Assembly (NCBI RefSeq): GCF_048595595.1
Contig: NZ_CP184347.1
Reading direction: 5' to 3' (one strand)
Length of the DNA: 64,000 nucleotides
DNA from: Bacteroides pyogenes_A
Lineage (GTDB): Bacteria; Bacteroidota; Bacteroidia; Bacteroidales; Bacteroidaceae
Numbering within the stretch: the stretch's first letter is position 1; each line of letters opens with the position of its first letter. The notes under the pieces are model-generated. The model was not told the origin of the DNA, made no database searches, and worked only from the letters and a program-made list of their open reading frames with translations. This document shows positions 26,280 through 36,862 of this stretch, piece after piece. The position numbers and the translations under genes are program-made.

Positions 26280-27638
26280 TCACTTTATAGCAAGTTCGAT
26301 TCCTTTTTTGGCATATTGCCATTGTAGCTGTTTTTTCAGATGAATCATATCAAACAGAAAATAACCGTCACAAGCATCCATACAAGCTTTGACAGATTCA
26401 ACAATCGCCTGATTCTCTTGTTCTTGAGTCGCTTTATTTTCAGGATCCCAATTACCGACATCAGGCCCTCCCGCTACAATAGAGCATTCACTCTTTATTT
26501 TAGCTTTTGCAAGTGAGCAGAAGCCTTGCATAGTCCATTCGGTAGTTCCGTAAACTCTCAGTGGAGAAGCATAAGCGCCTATTAAAATCTGGTCCATGAT
26601 TGCAGCATAACCGTAATTCTTATATTTAGATGTTGCCCAATTATAAAACAGAGAAGTATCATAAGTAGAAGCTGCCCAATTAACTCCAACTTCATAATAG
26701 GTGCTGTACCAACCACCGACATAAACTCCAAATTTGATTTTTGAATTCACACTCTTCACTGCATTGGATGCTTTTTGCATGAAGTCGTAAATCACTTTAG
26801 TTCGAAATTCCAACCATTTGGTAAGATACTTGGGATATTGAGCAGGCAATCTCTTAGTTCCCGGTAACAATATCTCATCCGGATAGTTTTGAATCCGAAC
26901 ACCTCCCATATAAGCTTCAAATTGCTCACGAGAATAATCGGAAAAGTCTGACTGTAAATTCAAATAGCGCCCTCTATCCAGAATAATACCATCCAAATCA
27001 TATTTAGCCAGATCCTTAAGCAGATTACATAGAAATTCTTGCACTTCGAAATGTGCAGGATTAAAAAACTTATCCTTTTCTCCCGTATCCATCACATTTA
27101 CAATGCCTGTCTCAGTATTAAGCTGTGTAGCCCAACCTTTTTTAGATGGATCTCTATGAAGCAATCCGGTTCCGCCATCTATGGAATTTCCTCCGATAAA
27201 CGTATTGATAGCTGCATGTACACGAAGTTTCTGCTTACGCGCTTCGTCGATAAATGCCTGCAAATAATCCCATGTGGCATTCCTTTCTATCTTCGTATAG
27301 CGTCCGTTGACCCATGCATAAAGGAATCTTACTTGATCTACTATGCTTGTTTTGAAAAGTACATCTCCGGTAGTAGGGCGTACATCAACGACAACATCTG
27401 TGAACCCGGCATCTTTGGCTAATGCCAAATCACGGGCTATATTCTCTTTATTGTCGGCAAAGTCAGGGAAGTTAGCAGCTGCATCTATCCAAATATAACG
27501 TGGTTTTGCAACATTTGGATTTTCCGAGGGGTTTCCTGAATTCCCTCCATTCGTATTTCCCCAATAATCTTTTGGATTCCCTTTTCCACATCCTATAAAA
27601 AAACAAATGAATATGAATATCCCAAATCTAAGTTTCAT
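26280..27638 (-). CDS. GHL10-type glycosidase lipoprotein, most diverged copy
   Basis: 452 residues from the ATG at 27638, chosen because it gives a clean lipoprotein signal (FFIGC, cysteine 17) and has AGAGGGATG upstream. An earlier ATG at 27725 would add a charged 29-residue extension. A Gly/Asn/Pro-rich linker (about 20-45) precedes the barrel (IWIDAAANFPDF, VVVDVRPTTGDVLF, LDGIILDRGRY). It shares only the scaffold with its two neighbours: the WNETDSKAQSG block is replaced and the C-terminus is different. It probably accepts a different substrate. Confidence 0.8.
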   Translation of the reverse strand: MKLRFGIFIFICFFIGCGKGNPKDYWGNTNGGNSGNPSENPNVAKPRYIWIDAAANFPDFADNKENIARDLALAKDAGFTDVVVDVRPTTGDVLFKTSIVDQVRFLYAWVNGRYTKIERNATWDYLQAFIDEARKQKLRVHAAINTFIGGNSIDGGTGLLHRDPSKKGWATQLNTETGIVNVMDTGEKDKFFNPAHFEVQEFLCNLLKDLAKYDLDGIILDRGRYLNLQSDFSDYSREQFEAYMGGVRIQNYPDEILLPGTKRLPAQYPKYLTKWLEFRTKVIYDFMQKASNAVKSVNSKIKFGVYVGGWYSTYYEVGVNWAASTYDTSLFYNWATSKYKNYGYAAIMDQILIGAYASPLRVYGTTEWTMQGFCSLAKAKIKSECSIVAGGPDVGNWDPENKATQEQENQAIVESVKACMDACDGYFLFDMIHLKKQLQWQYAKKGIELAIK

Positions 27639-27721
27639 CGTAACATCCCTCTCTTTTATCATTTTAAGAGCCCATGACCGAAATAAGGCATGGGCCCTAT
27701 ATTTAAAAACAATTATTCGAA

Positions 27722-29407
27722 TCACATATCAATACAGTCGCAACGCACACAGCCTACATACCCATTTGTAAACATGAAATAAATATACAGATAGTAGCCG
27801 TTATCGGAAACCTTGAATGCTACATCACCCGTTCCATTACCATTCACGTTACCTAATGCTTTAGCACCGTAATTTCCATTGATACCTAATCCATCATCAC
27901 CAAAATTAATTGGTTGATTAGTCAAAGAGTTACCAGATAAATCAAATAGGTAAATAGAGTCGTCTTTGCCCCATGTAAAACTATTTATAGAGTTTGAAAC
28001 AGCGAATCGAGATTTATTAAATACAGTATAATCTACCGCATTTTGAATCCAATTTGAACTAATATCAGGTCCTTTATACTTAATCGTATTTGTTTTCCCA
28101 TCGAACCAACAGAAATTTCGTGGTGTCGTATAGAATGCCGCATAATAATCGCTTGTAGGATCGGTTGGATCAGAATAAATTACATCAGCATTAATTTTCC
28201 AATTACCCAAACCTTGAGCTGTAACCTTTTCCGGAGTTTGTGATCGCAAAGCACCTCCAACCACCTGCCAGCGTGAAAACTCACCCTGAGTATTATAATG
28301 TGGAGCTGTAATAATAGCATTCTCATTTAAGCTTCCTACTACTGACAATTTACGCCCCATGGCAATTCCTGTTTCGTATTCGATATACTTTTCGGGTATT
28401 CCGTTCACACCGTTTACTCTCCATACGATGAATGTAGGTTTCTCTTTAGGACCCGCATTAGGAGCCAAGTTTGTAAACAGAATATTATCCTCATCATCGG
28501 CTGTTATATAGAAGTTTGTCAAACTTCCAGCAAATAAACTGATATCAATATGTCCGACATTCTCTCCAGTTTCACCATTCAAATAAATAGCTTTACTATT
28601 ACCACGATCATTAATTACTACATGCTCTCTTGTCACTGCAAATCCTGTAGCCATGTTCGAGCTTGTAATTCCTATATCAGTAAGCTTTTTGGCCCATAAC
28701 AATTTGGCACTATTGGCGCGCAATCCCGCAGCAAGCTTTTTCGGAACCTCTTTTTTAACAGTATATACTGCCTTATCCGTACCGTTTTGAGCGGTCACAG
28801 TTAACTTTTGTTCCTGATCATAATTCAGCGCCTGTTTTGCCGGATCAGGAGTAATAGTAGCTCCATGTGAAATTGCGACATCTGCTATGTTTTCCCCTAT
28901 ATTATCCGCTGAGATTAAAGATATGGTTTTTGTCTCTTCATTAATGATACCGGACAGGTTTAGTGCTTTCAACTCAAATCTGGTAATTGCACACTGATCG
29001 CTTTTACGAATTTCTGCGATTATTTTATATTCAGCTACCTTTCCGCTTTGCTCTTTTACAGTAATAAAATTATCTTTCGTGAAATCTAAAAAGAGTAAAG
29101 AAGGAGAGATGTATACGTTATTATCTAAATCAGCGATTACTCTCATTTTTTTCAATGCAGACTTTTCCAACACATTATCTGAAAAACGAGGATAATTGTA
29201 CGGAAATACAACTGTAATTACATGATTCTGATAATCGATTTCGCTTGTAAAACGATTCTCATCTCTATCATCATCAGGGAAAGATGCAATCAGGTTATTA
29301 ATTCCGTTCCTTTCCACATTCGGTTTAAATTCTTCCGGACTATGGCATGCGCTCATTCCTATGAGTAGCGCAATGACAGAAGTGACTGATAATATTTTAT
29401 TTTTCAT
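27722..29407 (-). CDS. DUF5018-type surface lipoprotein of a Sus locus
   Basis: 561 residues from the ATG at 29407 (lipobox LIGMSAC, cysteine 21). An ATG at 29449 would overlap the susD stop and spoil the signal peptide. Residues about 25-230 form two immunoglobulin-like DUF5018 repeats (TRFELKALNLSGIINEETKTISL is the second). The remainder resembles a beta-propeller or glycan-binding region. In Sus-type loci such third-position lipoproteins (SusE/SusF equivalents) bind glycan at the cell surface. It follows susD by 16 bp. Confidence 0.85.
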   Translation of the reverse strand: MKNKILSVTSVIALLIGMSACHSPEEFKPNVERNGINNLIASFPDDDRDENRFTSEIDYQNHVITVVFPYNYPRFSDNVLEKSALKKMRVIADLDNNVYISPSLLFLDFTKDNFITVKEQSGKVAEYKIIAEIRKSDQCAITRFELKALNLSGIINEETKTISLISADNIGENIADVAISHGATITPDPAKQALNYDQEQKLTVTAQNGTDKAVYTVKKEVPKKLAAGLRANSAKLLWAKKLTDIGITSSNMATGFAVTREHVVINDRGNSKAIYLNGETGENVGHIDISLFAGSLTNFYITADDEDNILFTNLAPNAGPKEKPTFIVWRVNGVNGIPEKYIEYETGIAMGRKLSVVGSLNENAIITAPHYNTQGEFSRWQVVGGALRSQTPEKVTAQGLGNWKINADVIYSDPTDPTSDYYAAFYTTPRNFCWFDGKTNTIKYKGPDISSNWIQNAVDYTVFNKSRFAVSNSINSFTWGKDDSIYLFDLSGNSLTNQPINFGDDGLGINGNYGAKALGNVNGNGTGDVAFKVSDNGYYLYIYFMFTNGYVGCVRCDCIDM

Positions 29408-29423
29408 TGCGTGATTTTTTAAA

Positions 29424-31043
29424 TTATTTCCATTCATCATATTGCTCAATTAGCGAGTTATTCTTCAGCTCAGAAGTTGGTACAGGAAGAACGTAAAGTT
29501 TTTTAGGGAATTTGCGGTCCTGACCATCGCAATCAATATATTCGTATGTCCCATTTGTTATTTTAATACCGTGACAACGATAATTATTATATTCTATATG
29601 AGCCAGCTTCCAACGTCGCATATCCCAAAATAAATGTCCTTCATATGCCAACTCTATTTTACGTTCGTTCCGATAATCTTTGAACCAAGCTTCTCCAGTA
29701 GATAATTTAGCAGGTAAATCAACTCCCTTACGTCCACGAACACGGTTCATTAAACTTTGTGCTTCTCCGCCTTTATTGAGCCGATAGGCAGCTTCTGCTT
29801 TATTTAGCAAAACCTCTGCAAAACGAATTTCTACCCAAGGTTGAGAGCTCTTTGTACCTTTTATATCTATGAGTTTTTCATCTAATAATTTCCGTAAAAA
29901 ATAGCCGGTAGTTGTTTTTCCGTAAGAATACGACTGTTCTCTATAAGGCATAAAAGCTCCATTTGTGCCTCCTACGCTGCAATCCATCTTTTTTCCTTTC
30001 CAAGTGCTTCCAGCATAAATAACCGTAGCCGCAAAGCGAGGTTCCAATTCATCATACGGTGGGACCTCTGTGGTTATGCCATGCCACTTGCTCCAATCCA
30101 CTTTCTTTCCGTCTATCGTTTCATACGACTCTACCATTTCTTGAGTAGGGGTTCCCAAAGCACCAAAATCATAGCCATCACATTGTGGTACATAAAATTG
30201 ATCAAAAGTATGATTCGGTCCACTATCTTTATTGTAATCGAATTCCAGTATCGCTTCTTTATTATTCCCCTTCCATGCATTAGCGTATCCTTCCACCAAA
30301 TCATACAACTCCAATTTTTCTACTTCCTCGGCAGCATCATATGCATCCTTCCAACGCTCTGCATACAACATAGCCCGTGATTTCAGTGCATATGCAGCAC
30401 CTTTTGTCACACGACCTTTTTCTTGTGCCCCCCACTCTTTAGGTAAATTTTGTGCAGCAAAATCTAAATCATCAGCAATAAAATTCCAAGTATCATTTGC
30501 TGAACTTCTTTCCTTATCATTAGACGTAGGTAGTTTATCATAGAGTATTACTCCTCCATGCCGCTTCGCCAGTTGGAAATATAAAAAGGCACGAAAAAAG
30601 CGGGCTTGTGCTTCCCATCTTAGATTCTTTTCTTCGGAAAATGCAGAATACTTCTTCTGCATCTCCAAAAACTGATTAATCTGGCGAATACTTCCATAAG
30701 CCAAACTTTCTGTCCATATATTATATCGGCAGCCATCAGGACTAATTACATCCGGATTAGTGACATAATTATTAGGATGCCCTGCCCGGTCTCCCAATGC
30801 CACAGAGCCATATTTAAATGTTTCTGTCAAACTTTCTGTTAAACTACCACTAAATTGAGCGTCTCCAAAAGGGCCATATTTATGCAGATAAGTATAAAAA
30901 GCATTCACGTTTTTATTCACATACTCTTCATCTTGCCAGACGATTTCATCACTTATATTCTCTGTTTGTTCTACACCATCCAGCCAATTATTACATGAAC
31001 TTATCATAAAGCTCAATACGAACAATGATATAATCTTTTTCAT
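29424..31043 (-). CDS. SusD/RagB-family surface glycan-binding lipoprotein
   Basis: 539 residues; lipobox FMISSC with the cysteine at residue 17. It forms the lid on the TonB-dependent porin made by the adjacent gene and captures oligosaccharides. The tetratricopeptide-like helices are seen in RWEAQARFFRAFLYFQLAKRHG and KGAAYALKSRAMLYAERW. The C-terminal signature includes WVEIRFAEVLLNKAEAAYRLNKGGEAQSL and RNERKIELAYEGHLFWDMRRW. It sits 11 bp after susC and 16 bp before the DUF5018 gene. Confidence 0.95.
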   Translation of the reverse strand: MKKIISLFVLSFMISSCNNWLDGVEQTENISDEIVWQDEEYVNKNVNAFYTYLHKYGPFGDAQFSGSLTESLTETFKYGSVALGDRAGHPNNYVTNPDVISPDGCRYNIWTESLAYGSIRQINQFLEMQKKYSAFSEEKNLRWEAQARFFRAFLYFQLAKRHGGVILYDKLPTSNDKERSSANDTWNFIADDLDFAAQNLPKEWGAQEKGRVTKGAAYALKSRAMLYAERWKDAYDAAEEVEKLELYDLVEGYANAWKGNNKEAILEFDYNKDSGPNHTFDQFYVPQCDGYDFGALGTPTQEMVESYETIDGKKVDWSKWHGITTEVPPYDELEPRFAATVIYAGSTWKGKKMDCSVGGTNGAFMPYREQSYSYGKTTTGYFLRKLLDEKLIDIKGTKSSQPWVEIRFAEVLLNKAEAAYRLNKGGEAQSLMNRVRGRKGVDLPAKLSTGEAWFKDYRNERKIELAYEGHLFWDMRRWKLAHIEYNNYRCHGIKITNGTYEYIDCDGQDRKFPKKLYVLPVPTSELKNNSLIEQYDEWK

Positions 31044-31054
31044 ATTTTTTCGTT

Positions 31055-34000
31055 TTAGAATGTTAACTTTACCCCCATCGTATAAGTTCTTTGCTGGGGA
31101 TAGTATCCATTGTTTACTGCGGGCGATTCCGGATCAATATTATACTTGATTAGGCTGCTCAGAGTAAACAAATTGTATCCTTCCACATACAACCTCAATG
31201 CTTGTATGCCTGTTGAATATAACCATTTTTTAGGGAAATTATATCCTAACTGCGCTGTTTTCAAGCGTAAATAATCACCTTTCCTATACCAGAAAGTAGA
31301 AGAAAATCCATTATTATTACTTGGTCCAGCAATTTCTAAACGTGGGAATTCTGCATTACGATTTTCCGGAGTCCATGAGTTCTCCACTAAAAAAGTCGGA
31401 GAATTTCCGCCATGATAAAACGGCTTTGTGAAAGATGTATTATCTTGCACTCCTTCAGAACCTGTAGCGGTATATTGTCCGGTCAATGCTACAACACTAT
31501 TCAACCCCCAAGAAAAAAGTAAGTCGAAATCGAATCCTCTCCAATTACCAAAAAGATTCAATGAGCCAGTGTGGGTGGGAGTAGAACTTTTGCCTACATA
31601 TCCCTGATCTTGAGCTGCTGTTATGATACCGTCACCATTTCTATCGACATATTTAATGTAACCGGGGAGCGCTTTATAACCTCTAACTGTGGCAGAATTT
31701 GCTATTTCTTCATCTGACTGGAACAAGCCATCAGCAATAAACCCATATTTTGCTCCAATCTGTTTACCCGTAGCCCTTTGATATTCCGGAGAATTGTCAG
31801 AATCACCGGCATACTTAAGCCAGCGACCATACGCGTACGACCAAATCAATTTAGCTCCATAATTAAAATCTCTAATATTATTATGGTGAGTTAAAGTAAT
31901 TTCATAGCCTTTATAGTCACATTTGTTCGAATTTGCATATTGATAATAATATCCTCCTCTTGACGGAGAAAATGAACCGGTTACTCCTGACAACTTATCG
32001 AATTCATATTTATAAAAAACATCTATTTCTGCTCCTAATAAACCATTCCACAAAGTTGCGTCAACTCCCAAGTTGTAATTTAAGCATTCAGACCATTTCA
32101 AGTATGGATTTCCTAAAACAGAAGCGTACAGCATTGACTGGCTACTTCCTCCCAATATAATCGCATTTTTTGATAAATTCATCAAATTTCTCCATTGAAA
32201 AGGCTTTAAATTACTTGTTGCCGTTTTTCCTGCACCGATTCTAAACTTAAGATTATTAACCGAAGAGACGTTAAACCAATCTTCTTTATTAATTCTCCAA
32301 CCAACAGATATACCCGGTAATGTTATCCAACGTTTATTCATTCCACCGAACAAATAACTACCATCGTAACGCAAGGATGCTTCCAAATAATATTTATCAT
32401 CATAATTATAATTCAAACGTCCCACAAAACCTGCGACACGCCTATGGCCACTATAACCACCTATGCCCGGATATTTTTCAGATCCGTCTCCCGTCCGATT
32501 TGTTATTTTATTAAGTTCATCCAATTGAATAAAGTCTAATCCATATCCGGTTGCACTCAAAGCATTACTCTTGTTCTCACGAGTCTCTGCCAATAACAAG
32601 CCTCCAACTGAATGTTTGTCGAACTTATTATTATAGACAATACTTGTTTGTGTAGTAAATGCATATCCGCGAGAAGCAGCCTCACTCAAGCTTATAGTGT
32701 TGCCTACGGCATCATAGCCTTTATGATAAGTTAACTCCGAAGAGTCTGCCGTAGGAAGATTCATTATCATCACGTCATAAGGATTATTTAATATCTTACT
32801 AAAAGTAAAGGTCAGATCATAAGCACCTTGAAACTTAAAACTCAAACCTTTTAACCAAGGAGCATCATATTGCAGAACAAAGTTGGATTGAAAATAAGAA
32901 TAATTAGATCTACTATATCCTGATTCATTAATAGACGCCAATGGTGCTACCGGAGAAGAAGCTGTTGGTGTAGAGACATTATAACGTTTCCCTTGATATT
33001 CGTAAGTGTCAGGCACATAAGGCAAAGCTCTAATGATTTGCTGCGGCACATTATGCCAATCGTTCGGATTAGCAGAATAGCGCGGAGCATTTCTTTTTTC
33101 AACACGTCCGGAGACACCTAACTGAAAAGTCAAACTCTTAGTCAACTTAGCATCAATATTAGAGCGAAGATTCAATCGCTCATAATTATAGTTGTCGATA
33201 TTTCCGTTTTCTTTTAAATAACCTATGGAAGCGAAAAACTTAATCCTTTCACTACCACCGGTAGCTGATATATTATGGTGAGTCCGGGTACCTGTCCCAT
33301 AAATCTTATCATACCAGTTAGTGTTTCCCCAACCGTCTTTGCCTTCTCTCATTTTTTGTACCATCTTATTAGTAAAAACAATAGGATCACCCTGCAATTC
33401 ACGGGCCTTATTATACCAATAAGCATATCCCGGTCCGTCCAACCATTGTTGTTGAGCAGCATTTTGACTGATACCTACGGTTCCGGTATATGTGATAGAC
33501 ATTTTATCTACTTGTCCTTTCTTGGTGGTCACGATAAACGCCCCACTTGCATCAAGGCCGTATACTGCCACAGCAGAAGCATCTTTTAGAATAGAAACAG
33601 ATTCTATTACATTCGGGTCTAATCCATTAAAGTCGGCAGAAGTGCGCCGGATTCCGTCAATTACATAAATTATACCGTCTTGTCCACGCATGGTTAAAGC
33701 AGCATTATCCGATCCGGGCTGTCCGCTGGACTGCACGGCAGCTACTCCCGCAATGCGCGATCCTACAATATTACTGATACTCATTGTCGGAGCTTTCAGT
33801 AATTCTTTATCAGACACGGTAGATACAGCTCCGGTAATACTGCCTCGTTTTTGTGTTCCGTATCCCACAACTACAATCTCATCCAAAGAAGCCACATCAT
33901 CTTTCATTTTAACCGAAACGGAACTACGCCCATTTACTCTAACTTCTTGGGTAGTCATTCCAATGTAAGAAAAGATTAATATATCTTTATCTTTAGCGTT

Positions 34001-34201
34001 AATACTGTACTTACCATTAATATCTGTAACAGTACCTATCGTAGTACCTTTCACAGCCACAGAAACTCCGGGCAACGGTTCATCATTACCATCGGTTACA
34101 GTCCCTTTTATCACATTTTGTGCAGAGATATTAATGCTACACATAAATGCGATAATCAATGAGGTTATAAACCTCGCATTCCATCTGATTCTTTTTTTCA
34201 T
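31055..34201 (-). CDS. SusC/RagA-family TonB-dependent outer-membrane transporter
   Basis: 1048 residues with a signal peptide ending in ISAQN. An N-terminal carboxypeptidase-like domain (IKGTVTDGNDEPLPGVSVAVKG, about 30-110) is followed by the plug (EIVVVGYGTQKRGSITGAVSTV), then a 22-strand barrel ending in TMGVKLTF. Imports oligosaccharides across the outer membrane with energy from TonB. It is the only SusC in the window and so is probably the entry route for glycan freed by all the enzymes of this locus. It begins 22 bp after a DUF4434 gene. Confidence 0.96.
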   Translation of the reverse strand: MKKRIRWNARFITSLIIAFMCSINISAQNVIKGTVTDGNDEPLPGVSVAVKGTTIGTVTDINGKYSINAKDKDILIFSYIGMTTQEVRVNGRSSVSVKMKDDVASLDEIVVVGYGTQKRGSITGAVSTVSDKELLKAPTMSISNIVGSRIAGVAAVQSSGQPGSDNAALTMRGQDGIIYVIDGIRRTSADFNGLDPNVIESVSILKDASAVAVYGLDASGAFIVTTKKGQVDKMSITYTGTVGISQNAAQQQWLDGPGYAYWYNKARELQGDPIVFTNKMVQKMREGKDGWGNTNWYDKIYGTGTRTHHNISATGGSERIKFFASIGYLKENGNIDNYNYERLNLRSNIDAKLTKSLTFQLGVSGRVEKRNAPRYSANPNDWHNVPQQIIRALPYVPDTYEYQGKRYNVSTPTASSPVAPLASINESGYSRSNYSYFQSNFVLQYDAPWLKGLSFKFQGAYDLTFTFSKILNNPYDVMIMNLPTADSSELTYHKGYDAVGNTISLSEAASRGYAFTTQTSIVYNNKFDKHSVGGLLLAETRENKSNALSATGYGLDFIQLDELNKITNRTGDGSEKYPGIGGYSGHRRVAGFVGRLNYNYDDKYYLEASLRYDGSYLFGGMNKRWITLPGISVGWRINKEDWFNVSSVNNLKFRIGAGKTATSNLKPFQWRNLMNLSKNAIILGGSSQSMLYASVLGNPYLKWSECLNYNLGVDATLWNGLLGAEIDVFYKYEFDKLSGVTGSFSPSRGGYYYQYANSNKCDYKGYEITLTHHNNIRDFNYGAKLIWSYAYGRWLKYAGDSDNSPEYQRATGKQIGAKYGFIADGLFQSDEEIANSATVRGYKALPGYIKYVDRNGDGIITAAQDQGYVGKSSTPTHTGSLNLFGNWRGFDFDLLFSWGLNSVVALTGQYTATGSEGVQDNTSFTKPFYHGGNSPTFLVENSWTPENRNAEFPRLEIAGPSNNNGFSSTFWYRKGDYLRLKTAQLGYNFPKKWLYSTGIQALRLYVEGYNLFTLSSLIKYNIDPESPAVNNGYYPQQRTYTMGVKLTF

Positions 34202-34223
34202 TGCATTATAATATTAGATAGGT

Positions 34224-35315
34224 TTATTGTATAAAATGTTCACAATATCTGTTGTATAGATGCCCCGCTTGTAAATATGCAGAATTTGGACTCATAAAGT
34301 GAGAAAACTCAAACGTTATTGCATTTTCCATTCCTGCTTTTCTTGCGGCCTCCAATTTCAAAAGTAGTTTTTCCCATTTGATGGGTAAAAAGCGAATTGG
34401 CATATCTCGGTCGAAAGATTCAATATTGGTCCAGCACCTCATGCCATATTTATCAGCCAGTTTTTTATTGACAAGCAAATAGTCATATAATTCATGGTAG
34501 TCAACTTGGCCGTCTTGAAATGCAAGAATATCAACAGCTCCTTTTACATTATGCAAAATTTCATCCCATTCTTCCTCATGTTCTTTTACAGACAATGCTT
34601 TGTCACCTGCCATGACTTGATCCGTTTTTATTCCATGAATATAAGGAGAAACCAACGTGGTCAGATTACCGGATACCGCTTTGGCATGTTTACCAACCTC
34701 CGCATATATTTTTGACATGTTTTTAGTGCGCCGACTTATCTCCTGCGACAAGTACCACCCCTTAAATGATTTATGGTGACCGTATTTCTTCCAGACCTCA
34801 TCGATGAGATACATATTCAGATCTATTTCTTTCTGAAACAACCCCTCTTGCCAATACTTTCCAGAATCATACATTCCAAAGTAAAATGCCATATCATATT
34901 TATCAGATAGCGTCAGAAACATTTCGACCAAATCGACAGGCGGATAATATACGGCCTCTTTCTCCAACAGCGATTTGAAAGGAGAAGCAATCCATTTCCC
35001 CAATCCGGCACGAATCAGAACAACTGTGTTAATCCCCATCTTTTTCATTGCCCTGAAATCCGTGTCCCACTCTTTTGCTCCCCAGTTCTGATGGGGAATA
35101 TCCCAACTTATTTCATCTAAAAAAGTAGCTGTTATGGGCATACCTTTCATCACATGAGGTGTCGCAAACGAATCTAAAGATTCATCGCTCTTTACTCTCC
35201 TCTTATTATTAAAAGAGGAACAAGCTGTCAGAAACCTGCTTCCGACAACCAATGAACATGCTGTTGCTGCTGTTTTAAGAAAATTACGACGTCCTACCAT
35301 AATTTCATTATTCAA
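34224..35315 (-). CDS. DUF4434 protein with Tat-type signal, copy 1
   Basis: 363 residues. The N-terminus VGRRNFLKTAATACSLVVGSRF is a twin-arginine signal followed by LTACSS, so it is probably exported folded and may be lipid-anchored. The remainder is a predicted (beta/alpha)8 barrel of the DUF4434 type: TATFLDEISWDIPHQNWG, FYFGMYDSGKYW, KGWYLSQEISRR, DILAFQDGQVDY and FEFSHFMSPNSAYLQAG. Glycosidase-like activity is likely but unproven. Candidate acids are in LSQEI and AFQDG. It is about half identical by eye to copy 2 at 36.9 kb, which has the same signal type. Confidence 0.8.
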   Translation of the reverse strand: MNNEIMVGRRNFLKTAATACSLVVGSRFLTACSSFNNKRRVKSDESLDSFATPHVMKGMPITATFLDEISWDIPHQNWGAKEWDTDFRAMKKMGINTVVLIRAGLGKWIASPFKSLLEKEAVYYPPVDLVEMFLTLSDKYDMAFYFGMYDSGKYWQEGLFQKEIDLNMYLIDEVWKKYGHHKSFKGWYLSQEISRRTKNMSKIYAEVGKHAKAVSGNLTTLVSPYIHGIKTDQVMAGDKALSVKEHEEEWDEILHNVKGAVDILAFQDGQVDYHELYDYLLVNKKLADKYGMRCWTNIESFDRDMPIRFLPIKWEKLLLKLEAARKAGMENAITFEFSHFMSPNSAYLQAGHLYNRYCEHFIQ

Positions 35316-35436
35316 TAATTACACAGTAAACACCTTAAGAACTCTGTTTCCTGAAAAACATCATACCCTCCCATCCCTTCTCTTCCCTACTTTTACCGCT
35401 ATATGGAGACAGAGAAGCATATTGTCTACAACTTGG

Positions 35437-36858
35437 TTAAAGCCTTATATTCTCCTGCTTCGAACGTGTCCAATAGCGTTCTATCTCTTCAAGTGACTTT
35501 CCGGCAGTTTCGGGTATCAGCTTCCATACTATAAGCATGTAAGGGACACACATAACAGCAAACAGGAAAAATGTCCCGGCGGGAGTGAGATTCTGAAGCA
35601 ACCAAGGAGTGAGTTGTCCGATAAGATACGTTCCGACCCAAAGAGCAAATCCTGCGATAGACATTGCCAATCCACGCACTTTAGTGGGATACATCTCGGA
35701 CAACAGCACGAAGATCACAGCGCAGATAGAGACTGCACAGCAAAATACATAAAACAAAAAGAAGGAGAGCAGAAAGAGGCTCGAAACTCCCCATGAATCG
35801 CCAAAAAGGAAATAAAGTCCTATCAGAATAAGGGAAGCGATCATTCCCGATACTCCATAATACACAAGTTGTTTACGCCCGACCTTATCTATTATAACCA
35901 AAGCCAGAATAGTAGTCAGCATATTCACGAGCCCCACAAGTACTTGATAAAACAGAGAGTCTCCGCCCGAAAGACCTGCATTTTCAAAAATAGAAGGACC
36001 GTAATACAATACGGCATTTACTCCCATGAACTGCCCCAAAATAGCAATACATACGCCAATTATAACAGCCTTGAAGATTCCGGGTCTCAGAAGAAGAGAC
36101 CACTCGGATCTACTCTCCGAAGTTAAAACTGACTTTGTTTCGGATAGCTGGTGTTTTGCAAGAGACAATGAATGGTATATTCTATCTAGAATATTCAAAG
36201 CTTTGGACTCTTGCCCTTTTACTATCAACCAGCGGGGACTTTCGGGAATAAAAAAGATGATGATAAAGAATAATACCGCCGGAAGTGTCTCCATGCCAAG
36301 CATACCTCGCCATACTTCGGAGACAAATATCTTCTGCAACCAAGCCATGCTCAACCGAACGCCGCTTTCGGACCAAGCCAACAATTGATAATTGACCAAA
36401 TACGCACCTAAAAAACCAACAGTCACAGCCAACTGATACAAAGAAACCAATCGCCCTCTATATTCCGCAACGGAAACCTCAGAAATATAAAGGGGTGAAA
36501 CAATAGATACAATACCAATTCCTATTCCTCCGATAATGCGATAAATCACCAACTGAGTAAAATCAACGCAAAGAGCGCAGCCCAAGGCAGAAGTGGAGAA
36601 TAAAACGGCAGAAATAATCATAGTGAGTTTACGTCCCAGCTTGTCACTTAAAATTCCAGCAAACAGAACACCTACAATAGACCCGACCAATGCACACCCC
36701 ACATACCATCCCTGTTGTAAAGCATCCAGATGAAAGAGATTCGTAACCTGAGCAATCGTTCCTGATATGACAGCCGTATCATACCCGAACAGAAATCCCC
36801 CTAACGCGGCAACGACCGAAAGGAAGATAAGATAGCCGAAATTAACATCAGTCTTCAT
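35437..36858 (-). CDS. MFS sugar porter (sugar:H+ symporter family)
   Basis: 473 residues with 12 hydrophobic segments. Sugar-porter signatures are present: GYDTAVISG in helix 1, SDKLGRKL after helix 2, IPESPRWLIVKGQ in the central loop, IDKVGRKQ after helix 8, and PETAGKSLEEIERYW at the C-terminus. It moves a monosaccharide across the inner membrane. Lying between two DUF4434 genes (4 bp after copy 2), it probably imports the product of those enzymes. It is of a different subfamily from the nanT-like carrier at 43 kb, so the locus delivers at least two sugars. Confidence 0.92.
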   Translation of the reverse strand: MKTDVNFGYLIFLSVVAALGGFLFGYDTAVISGTIAQVTNLFHLDALQQGWYVGCALVGSIVGVLFAGILSDKLGRKLTMIISAVLFSTSALGCALCVDFTQLVIYRIIGGIGIGIVSIVSPLYISEVSVAEYRGRLVSLYQLAVTVGFLGAYLVNYQLLAWSESGVRLSMAWLQKIFVSEVWRGMLGMETLPAVLFFIIIFFIPESPRWLIVKGQESKALNILDRIYHSLSLAKHQLSETKSVLTSESRSEWSLLLRPGIFKAVIIGVCIAILGQFMGVNAVLYYGPSIFENAGLSGGDSLFYQVLVGLVNMLTTILALVIIDKVGRKQLVYYGVSGMIASLILIGLYFLFGDSWGVSSLFLLSFFLFYVFCCAVSICAVIFVLLSEMYPTKVRGLAMSIAGFALWVGTYLIGQLTPWLLQNLTPAGTFFLFAVMCVPYMLIVWKLIPETAGKSLEEIERYWTRSKQENIRL

Positions 36859-36862
36859 AGCC

